A DNA stretch of 26,540 bases from a virus: IMG/VR virus record IMGVR_UViG_3300032088_001280, positions 1 through 26,540 of that record. One strand, 5' to 3'. Of the stretch, positions 1-6,800 are shown piece by piece. Both the position numbers and the translations under genes were made by a program. The notes beneath the pieces are model-generated. The model was not told the origin of the DNA. It saw nothing but the letters and a program-made list of their open reading frames with translations, and made no database searches. Each line of letters opens with the position of its first letter. The stretch's first letter is position 1.

Positions 1-154
1 ACGCTTGTCGTTGCGCACGTTTAGTAAAAGCTTTTCGTTTGATAAGAATATTACCCTTGTCGTCAATAATTCCAAGCTTATTCGCTTCCCACTTCTCGAA
101 AGGAGTGACAAGTTTACGAATGAAATTGTATACTAGAAACAGATCTACGACCAT
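1..154 (-). CDS. Conserved marine-phage protein of unknown function, N-terminal part only
   Basis: The reading frame opens with ATG at 154 and stays open to the window edge, giving the first 51 residues of a protein whose C-terminus lies outside. The start has an AGGAA ribosome binding site a few bases upstream. It lies 2 bases after the stop of the preceding gene. The N-terminus is hydrophobic (MVVDLFLVYNFIRKL), followed by a charged stretch with TPFEKWEANKLGIID. From memory, this 'TPF-KWEA-KLGIID' pattern recurs near the N-terminus of an uncharacterised protein in marine T4-like phages. No function can be assigned. It is the last gene of the left-hand late gene block. Confidence 0.7.
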   Translation of the reverse strand, partial: MVVDLFLVYNFIRKLVTPFEKWEANKLGIIDDKGNILIKRKAFTKRAQRQA

Positions 155-156
155 GT

Positions 157-531
157 TTATATTCCTTTAAGTACTAGAGATATTTGTTCGTCTGATACTA
201 TACTATCTCTATGTATAGATAACCCCTCATAGACTATGAGTTCAGGCATATAATTTAGGTATTCACAAAATGGTTTCAAGTACTCATGGTACTCTGGCAA
301 TTTCATGAACAACATTTGGGTTCCATTTCCACCAAATACATTGTATATGATGATCATATGATTCAGAATCAACCTTTCTTTTAGTTGGCTTTCCAATCTA
401 TAACGACCAAAGAGTTTTCTTAAGTATTGAAAACGCTTTATGTCTTCCTCAAATTCGGACATATCCGAACAGTGAGGGTTGTCATAGTTTTTCATAGCGT
501 ACATCAAAAAAGTTGATTCTGTCAATATCAT
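157..531 (-). CDS. Conserved phage protein of unknown function (124 aa)
   Basis: I do not recognise a function. The 124-residue product is predicted to be mostly helical and mixed in charge, with a central hydrophobic patch around residues 55-70 (RLILNHMIIIYNVFGGNG). The pattern 'ERLI-NH-II-YNVFG' recalls a small protein found in many marine T4-like phages beside structural genes. It starts 18 bases after the preceding stop, with only a weak AAGAA ribosome binding site, and ends 2 bases before the next gene, so it is probably co-transcribed with both. No signal peptide or clear transmembrane helix is visible. Confidence 0.75.
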   Translation of the reverse strand: MILTESTFLMYAMKNYDNPHCSDMSEFEEDIKRFQYLRKLFGRYRLESQLKERLILNHMIIIYNVFGGNGTQMLFMKLPEYHEYLKPFCEYLNYMPELIVYEGLSIHRDSIVSDEQISLVLKGI

Positions 532-548
532 AATTTATTATTCAGTTC

Positions 549-866
549 TTAGCTATCCGCAACTTTTGGATCTTCGTCTACTGTATCACCTGTTATACCC
601 AAGTCACCTGCGTCTGCCGCAGTTACTTTCATTGCAATGAGTGATTCTGTCTTATGACGAGTGTTTCCATTTGCGTCTGTATAGGTGTGATACAAGTTCC
701 AGCCTGGAGTCTTAAGACCCTTTGCTCTGTTTGATGCAACACCTGCTTCAGTTGTGTCAACAAAGACGGCATTGTCTTTGTCATGTGATTTGTTAGGCTG
801 TGCAGCCTCTGTTGAAAGATACTTAGGTGCGTCTGCCAGTGTATCTGTTTTTCCCCATTGTGCCAT
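549..866 (-). CDS. Small conserved phage protein, possible virion component
   Basis: The 105-residue acidic product begins MAQWGKTDTLADAPKYL and has a central section GWNLYHTYTDANGNTRHKTE. It has no cysteine, signal peptide or membrane segment. Proteins with this 'WGKTD...APKYL' opening and a 'PGW-LY--Y-D--GN-R-K-E-L-AM' core are, from memory, common in marine T4-like phages and are suspected virion proteins. That role is not proven here. Its ATG overlaps the stop of the 660-residue modular protein gene as TAATG, and a strong AGGAGAAG ribosome binding site lies in the upstream coding end, so the two are translationally coupled. The acidic C-terminus (TVDEDPKVADS) is unremarkable. Confidence 0.75.
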   Translation of the reverse strand: MAQWGKTDTLADAPKYLSTEAAQPNKSHDKDNAVFVDTTEAGVASNRAKGLKTPGWNLYHTYTDANGNTRHKTESLIAMKVTAADAGDLGITGDTVDEDPKVADS

Positions 867-2848
867 TATTCTTCTCCTGTGCTTTCGAATTCTTTATCGA
901 CAATTTTAGAAATTAGTTGTGATTTATCCATGTTCTTTGCTTTATCTATGTCATCGTCTCCGTAATGCTTTTGATAAAGTTTCATCAATTCCACTGGCGC
1001 TAATGTTTTAAGTTCATTATATCTATTTGCGACCTCATCAGATTTCTCTTCATTCTTGGATGATTCACCAAGACGTTTACTGAGAGATCTTTTAAACTTC
1101 ATTTTGAAAGAAGACTCTGTGAACTGTACAAGTGCAGAAACTGTAGCTTGTGTCTTAGGATCAAGAACCATCATACGTTCTTTACCCTTGGTAGAGTTCT
1201 TATAGTCTTTGTGAACCTTACGGAAGTCTTTCTTAGAGATGTGAACTTTACCGTTCTTGTACTCATAGTTTTTCTTCTCTTCGATACCAGAGTCGTGATA
1301 TCCCTTGCCATCGCAATGATCACATCCTTCGCCATCGCACTGAGGACACTCAGTCTTTTCTTCCATGCAAGAACCTTCGTGGACTTTACCACAGGACTCA
1401 CATATCTTAGAGGCTTCTTCTAGTTCTTCTTTCTTCAACAACTTCATTGCAACGTTTGCAAGTTGAGTTGCTTTCATCTTATCCATCTTTGCTTTGTTCG
1501 CATCATTTACTTTAGTGTAAATTTGCTTAATAGCAGATGCAGTAAACATGTCAACCAAAACACCGTCGACTTTCATCGCTTGTTTCCTGTCAACAATTTG
1601 CATCATTGCATCAATAGTTTTAGATGCTTCATCAAGACGATAAGATTCACATTGGTATTCTGTACCTGCAAACATAAAGGATTTTTCACCTCTTTCTTTT
1701 GCCTGTTTAGCAGCGAGGATGAAACCACGCTTACCTTCCTCAACCTCTGCTTCATTCGCAGTTGAAGTTGCGGTGTTATTCTTATTACGTTTTGCGGTAC
1801 GAAGTCTTTTCTTCGCCTCCTGTTCACGTTTCCGTGCAATGTTCATACGTTCACGATCAGCAGCTTTCTTCTCTGCTTTTCTCGCACGTTGATCTGCGGC
1901 ATCTGCACGACCTGCAGTAGACAGTCTCTTCTTGACTTTAATACCACCTCTTACAGCACCTACTGCACCTTTACCTGCACCTCTGGCAACTGCACCAACA
2001 CCTCTGGCGACACCTTTAATGGCACGTCCAATGAGTTCGTCTAGTTGTTCTTCGGTGAGATCGTCGATATCAGTATCTCCGATCCATTCCATTATTGCAT
2101 CAAGATCTACTTCAGAAGTCTCTTCACGCATACTGACATTAAACATCTTTGATGCTTTAGGAACACCAACTTGTTTTGCAACAATGTCGATAATCTTATC
2201 ACGTACTTCTGTGTCTTGATCATTCGTAAACTTAACAAGTTTCTTTTCATCACCCTTGCGCATCATTGCAGCGGCTTTGTTGAAATCTTTCTTGTCGATA
2301 CCACCAGATTTACGTGCGTAAGACTCCATGTCTCTTGCGGCGTTATCCATGCCTTCTTCAAGTGAAACTGACTCGCCCATCGCCTTGCGTCTAATCATTC
2401 CGTGGAATGCATCATCTGCGGCAACTTGAGAACCTTTAAAGTCTAACTTAAAACGTTTTTCTTCAGGTGAACCAATTGCTTTCTTGTACAGTTTATCGAA
2501 CTTCTTTTTCTCAGCGGCAGTCATGTCACGATCAAATTTGTCTTTCTTTTCAGTAACAGCTACCGCTTCAAGCTTTTTTGCAGAGTTTTCCTTTGCCATT
2601 GCTTTACCAATCGCTTTACGGCGTTTGTGCAAATACTCATCAGAACTGTCTGTATCGCCATCGTTGTCGATATCTTTATCTTTACGATCTTTGAATTTCT
2701 TTTTCGCTGCTTTCGGATCTGCTTTATCCAGACCTTCACCATCATCGGACTTATTGTTCGATGCATCTTCGGCAGTGATCTTTCTCTCTTCTAGTGTCTG
2801 TCGAACGAGATCACCGAAAAGACTATCGATTTTATCTTTGAAGTCCAT
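866..2848 (-). CDS. Modular lysine-rich protein with EF-hand-like loop and DnaJ-like zinc finger; candidate processed head-cargo polyprotein
   Basis: The 660 residues read as a string of short modules. Residues 59-70 (DIDNDGDTDSSD) resemble an EF-hand or dockerin calcium loop. Residues 272-315 are Gly/Ala/Arg-rich (GRAIKGVARGVGAVARGAGK) and run into a basic, probably coiled-coil segment to about 355. Residues 483-514 hold CxxC pairs, including CPQCDGEG and CDHCDGKG, as in DnaJ zinc fingers. Between modules are sites of the type [L/V/I]-x-E: SLEE-G (165), EVEE-G (371), RLDE-A (407), ELEE-A (478), GIEE-K (524). T4 prohead protease gp21 cuts after (L/I)-x-E, so processing during head maturation is inferred. 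The N-terminus (MDFKDKIDSLFGDLV) is not the MKxFxxF type seen in neighbouring proteins. A late-type promoter lies 39 bases upstream. Biochemical function is unknown. Confidence 0.75.
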   Translation of the reverse strand: MDFKDKIDSLFGDLVRQTLEERKITAEDASNNKSDDGEGLDKADPKAAKKKFKDRKDKDIDNDGDTDSSDEYLHKRRKAIGKAMAKENSAKKLEAVAVTEKKDKFDRDMTAAEKKKFDKLYKKAIGSPEEKRFKLDFKGSQVAADDAFHGMIRRKAMGESVSLEEGMDNAARDMESYARKSGGIDKKDFNKAAAMMRKGDEKKLVKFTNDQDTEVRDKIIDIVAKQVGVPKASKMFNVSMREETSEVDLDAIMEWIGDTDIDDLTEEQLDELIGRAIKGVARGVGAVARGAGKGAVGAVRGGIKVKKRLSTAGRADAADQRARKAEKKAADRERMNIARKREQEAKKRLRTAKRNKNNTATSTANEAEVEEGKRGFILAAKQAKERGEKSFMFAGTEYQCESYRLDEASKTIDAMMQIVDRKQAMKVDGVLVDMFTASAIKQIYTKVNDANKAKMDKMKATQLANVAMKLLKKEELEEASKICESCGKVHEGSCMEEKTECPQCDGEGCDHCDGKGYHDSGIEEKKNYEYKNGKVHISKKDFRKVHKDYKNSTKGKERMMVLDPKTQATVSALVQFTESSFKMKFKRSLSKRLGESSKNEEKSDEVANRYNELKTLAPVELMKLYQKHYGDDDIDKAKNMDKSQLISKIVDKEFESTGEE

Positions 2849-2887
2849 TTTGTTTTCCTTAAGGGTTTGTGTTAGTTCTTCTTATTC

Positions 2888-2895
2888 TATTTATT
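2888..2895 (-). promoter_or_regulatory. Putative T4-type late promoter (AATAAATA)
   Basis: The minus strand reads AATAAATA, matching NATAAATA, the late promoter form of marine T4-like phages (T4: TATAAATA). It overlaps the stop codon of the upstream 113-residue protein and lies 39 bases before the ATG of the 660-residue modular protein. The first base differs from the T4 consensus and the spacing is longer than at the other sites in this window, so this is the weaker of the intergenic cases. Confidence 0.5.
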
Positions 2896-3236
2896 TAGTT
2901 GTCTACCTTGGCACTGGCTCTCCATTGCCAACAAGACCAGTATCTCGCCTTCCACTTTGGGCCAGGGTCTGCGCAGTTATGACGTGCACGAAATGACTTT
3001 CTTCGTGCAGGATCGTCACGTTTGATCTCCATGTTAGGGTCCCCAAAAGAAACTTTAACAACATTTCCCTTTTCGTTCTTCACATAAACGTAGAACTTTT
3101 TAGATCCACCACGTACAGGATCGTTCAAGGATACTTCCTTGCCTTGATACTCTGAAGCCTCTACAACGAGATCGTCGTAGATATTACAGTCTTCACAAAC
3201 GTCATCTATATCATTGAACTCGTTAAATCGTTTCAT
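2895..3236 (-). CDS. Small protein with capsid-targeting-like N-terminus; candidate internal head protein
   Basis: The 113-residue product starts MKRFNEFNDIDDV, similar to the T4 internal-protein capsid-targeting sequence (MKTYQEFIAE). A second candidate protease site, DLVVE-A, occurs at residues 22-27, so mature protein could begin at ASEYQG. The rest contains a beta-rich region (KKFYVYVKNEKGNVVKVSFG) and a conserved-looking C-terminus with RRKSFRARHNC and KWKARYWSCWQW. This C-terminus is, from memory, widespread in marine T4-like phages but has no known function. Its ATG overlaps the thermonuclease stop by ATGA, so the two are translationally coupled. The mature part is compact enough to be a packaged small protein. 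Confidence 0.75.
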   Translation of the reverse strand: MKRFNEFNDIDDVCEDCNIYDDLVVEASEYQGKEVSLNDPVRGGSKKFYVYVKNEKGNVVKVSFGDPNMEIKRDDPARRKSFRARHNCADPGPKWKARYWSCWQWRASAKVDN

Positions 3237-3664
3237 AGTACTACTACACCTTCTTTGATCAGACGTTCTCTATTTTTCATATGTCCTGCCTGTGTTTCTT
3301 CTTTAGAACCACCAAAGTATGGTACACAATGTCCTGCTTCGATCATCATGTCAGTCATTCTGACATCATCGATTAGGAAGTCACCTAAGATACGTCCGAA
3401 TTTACCTTTTTTGTCCTCACCATCTCTGGCGATTTCAGTCTTAAGGATCTGATGACTACCAACAGGCATAAGACCTTTGACCCATGCTTTTGCAGCGAGA
3501 CCAAATTTCTTCTCTACCTTATCACGTGTGCGTGACTCAGGTGTGTCGATACCCATAATACGGACACGTTCTTTACGCAACCATACACCAAATCCTAGAT
3601 CGATGTCAACATCTACTGTGTCACCATCAACGATGCGAAGCATTTTTACTCTATATTCATACAT
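3233..3664 (-). CDS. Staphylococcal-nuclease-like thermonuclease
   Basis: This is a single SNase domain (OB-fold) of 143 residues, which hydrolyses DNA or RNA using calcium. Visible signatures are VDGDTVDVD at 12-20, RIMGIDTPES at 35-44 (equivalents of catalytic R35, Asp40 and Glu43 of staphylococcal nuclease) and GKFGRILGDF at 87-96 (equivalent of the second catalytic Arg). The domain is full length and the active-site residues are present, so activity is likely. There is no signal peptide and no capsid-targeting-like N-terminus, so it probably acts in the infected cell, for example in host DNA breakdown. Its start overlaps the stop of the small membrane peptide gene as TAATG, and its end overlaps the next gene. 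Confidence 0.9.
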   Translation of the reverse strand: MYEYRVKMLRIVDGDTVDVDIDLGFGVWLRKERVRIMGIDTPESRTRDKVEKKFGLAAKAWVKGLMPVGSHQILKTEIARDGEDKKGKFGRILGDFLIDDVRMTDMMIEAGHCVPYFGGSKEETQAGHMKNRERLIKEGVVVL

Positions 3665-3822
3665 TATTCAGACTTCCATATTGTCCATGCGCCGTATGCG
3701 ATTGCAATACCTGCAGCTATTTTTGCCAATGGTGCAAGGAATAATACCATCATTCCCAAACCAACAAGAAACGCACCATCCCATGAGGTACGTTCTTTAA
3801 GTCTTCCTGTGATCCATTTCAT
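3664..3822 (-). CDS. Small single-span membrane protein (52 aa)
   Basis: The gene reads from ATG at 3822 (MKWITGRLKERTSWDG) to TAA at 3664, with GGAG nine bases before the start. A basic N-terminus precedes a hydrophobic stretch of roughly 27 residues (about 17-43, AFLVGLGMMVLFLAPLAKIA and onward), and the protein ends AYGAWTIWKSE. This suggests one membrane-spanning helix, or a helical hairpin, with a positive-inside N-terminus. Similar peptides beginning MKWITGRLKERTSWDG occur, from memory, in marine T4-like phages with no assigned role. It sits between the long modular protein and the thermonuclease, overlapping the latter by TAATG. A role in lysis or membrane passage is possible but unsupported. 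Confidence 0.8.
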   Translation of the reverse strand: MKWITGRLKERTSWDGAFLVGLGMMVLFLAPLAKIAAGIAIAYGAWTIWKSE

Positions 3823-3833
3823 TTGGATTTCTC

Positions 3834-6800
3834 CTATTTTTTCTTTTTAAATCGAATATTCTTTGCGAACTTTTCGCCTGGTGTCATCGATGCGAACTTT
3901 TCAGTAGTTTCAGGAGTACCATATTCAGGGACACTCTCAGTCATACCACGTGCATCCTTCTGTGACTTGATCCATTTCTTCGCCATTGGTGACTTCGCAG
4001 GTATGTTAACCCACTTAGTAATGTCTTTATATGCACCAAGAGCACCATGTTCCCAATTCGAGTTATCTGAGTTATCGACAACAATCAACATGTTACCAAA
4101 CAATCTTTGGAACTTACCAATATTGTCTTGTACTTCTTTCCACATTTTCGTAACTACTTTCGCACCCAATGTTCTTGGACGATCTTGATCACGTCTGATT
4201 GCAGTTTCTAAGTTAGTATTAACAAAGATCATGGCAACATCGTAACCAATTTTCTTCATGTCAATAACTTGTCCTGAAATCTTATCGTAGTCTTTACCAG
4301 TACCATCAATCACCAAACCAAGACGACCAGCTAATGCCAACTCTTGTTGTTTCTTAGTCATTGCTTTTGCTTTTGCACGTGCCGCTTGACCTTTTGGTGT
4401 GAAGATATCGTCAGGTGTCGCTTTCAGTCCAACTTTCTTCAACTGCTTTTCGAATGCAGGGTCTGAGTTAATTAGTTTCAAACCAAGTGCAGGTAATCCA
4501 GTTTTACCTACTAAGAATGACTTACCACTGCCTGGTCCACCTGCAAGGAACACCACTTTGAAGATACTTGGATCGTTTACACCTTCTTCAAGGTTTACGT
4601 CCTCACTGACTTTTTTTTTACCTGCGTCCATTACTTTTTTACCAAGTGGTGTCAAGTTACCTTTCTTGTCGTACATTTGGTCAATCAGTTTGAGTTCAGA
4701 TTTAGTCAACTCTTCAAGTTCTTCTTTCTTTTCCCAAGGTGCTTTCTTCAAAGATACTTTTGCTTTACCTTTTTTAGATGATGCGGATGCCTTTGCAAGT
4801 TTCTTTGCAAGAGATGCTTTTTTGTTCTCTTCCAAGTCTTCGTTCTGTCTTCTTAGAACTGCGGCAACTTGTGGGTGACTAGACAAACCTTTTTTGATTT
4901 TGTCAATTACTTTTACTGCACCAGTCATGTTACCACCTGCATAACGTTTGTCAGATGCAATACCGATTGCCATTTTGATATCTTTTTTAGAAATACCTTC
5001 GTCTACAGTCTTTTCGTTCTTCTTGCGTTTCTTCATAACGTTTTGCGCAACAGAACCTGCAACACCACCTGCAATCTTTGCAACAGTGCCACCACCAACT
5101 GCATGTGCAATACCTGCACCAGCTAATGCACCCAAGACACCTTCTTTGCGTAAACGTGGTTCACGACGATTGTCACTTGGGTCTTCCACACGTAGATTTT
5201 TAGGATCGTTGTTCAGTGGGTTGTTGTCTTTATGTCCAACATCCTTACCTTTAACATCAGTCGTTTTAGCCACAATTCTACGTGCACTGTTTCTTGATGA
5301 ACGGTTAGCAATCTGTTCTGGTTTACTATGGTAGTTTTCATACTCTTTAGCGTAGTTGCGTTCATCAAGTTCTACTTCTTCTCTGAAGATGCCTTTACGC
5401 TTCGCATCACCGATGGCCTTTGCCATCTGGTCTTTTGACATGCGCTTATACTTTGGCATAGACATCAAGTAATCAATTGCATTGTGGTCTTTCTTACCAC
5501 CTTGCGACATATACTTTTCATAGTCTTTGATGAGGTTTTTGTTTTCGTCAAGTTCGACAGATTCTCTCTGGTTTGATCTGAATTTATATTTCTTGAATAG
5601 AATGTCCAGAACGTCATCAATAAATTCTCTATCAGTAGCAAGACTTTTTTGCTTTGGTGATTTGTTCAAAATACCTTTAATCACTGCAATTTGGTCATAA
5701 CTGTCTGTATTTTTCTTATTACCTAATTTCTTAGCAACCATTTTTGCAACATCATCATCTGACATTAACTTTGCTTCGTCAAGGTTTTCTTTCATCATTC
5801 TCTTCGCAAGTGCAATTGCCTTGCCAGGACCTTTTGCTTTGTTACCAGTCTCTTTTGATGACGAGAACATATCCCAGACTTTACCACGTTCAGTGTCATT
5901 TTTAGCCTGTTTCATGAATTTGTTTAGAATATCTGCACCCGCTTTGGATAATCTGTATTCAAGTTTATCATCGTAGCGTAGATTACCACCAACCATATAG
6001 TCTTGGTCACCTTTGTACTGCCATTTTCCTCTACCTGCAACCTCATCAAGAGACTCACCCATCATGTTAGAGATTTTATTGTCCAAGTCACCGAATGCTT
6101 TCATTGTGTCTCTCTCAGATACACCAGCTTTTTCTAGATCGTTTTTCAACATCTCCATTGCTGCCATGCGGTTCTTCTCTTGTACACGGTCATTCTTACC
6201 TTTACTTGTTTTAGTAAAGAATTTAAGTGCTGAATCTAATGCTTTCTTCATCTTCGCATTCTCTACGAGATCTTGATGAACAGTTTCTTCAAACATAGCG
6301 TCAAATGATTCGTCTGTTTTCTTCTTACTTGACATAGCATCTCTCGCTTTGTTTACTGCATGACCTGCAACTTTACCTGCAACATATCCTGCGGCAGCAC
6401 CTGCGGCGGCTTTACCTACCTTTTTAACTGCTGCTTTCGCAACTTTCTTCATTACTTTCTTTGCGATAAATGCACCTGCCGCACCACCTGCGACCTTTGC
6501 AAGACCACCAATAACTGGTGCGATCTCATCTACCTGTTTGTCATCACGTAGAGAGGCAAGAGAACGTTGAGTGGATGTCATTGTGCGAACTGGTTTCTTA
6601 CGACCTGTCTTAGTACGACCCATTGCTTTGTTATGTTCTGCATCTTTTGCACGTTGAATTGCAACAGAGTCACCAGTCATCTTTGGTGCGCCTTTACGTC
6701 TAGGTCTTGGTGCTTCATCCATTTGTACGTCTTCCTTATACATGTTTAACTCGTATTTTTTGTTGTCCATGTTATAAACTTGGATCTGTACTGCCTTTTT

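Noticed and set aside
1295-1402. A DnaJ co-chaperone call for the 660-residue protein
   Set aside because: Only the CxxCxGxG zinc-finger repeats are present; there is no J domain (HPD motif) and no DnaJ C-terminal domain.
5570-5600. TATAAATT-like sequence on the minus strand inside the 1523-residue gene
   Set aside because: It is one base off the late motif, is deep in coding sequence and no start codon with a ribosome binding site follows at the right distance.
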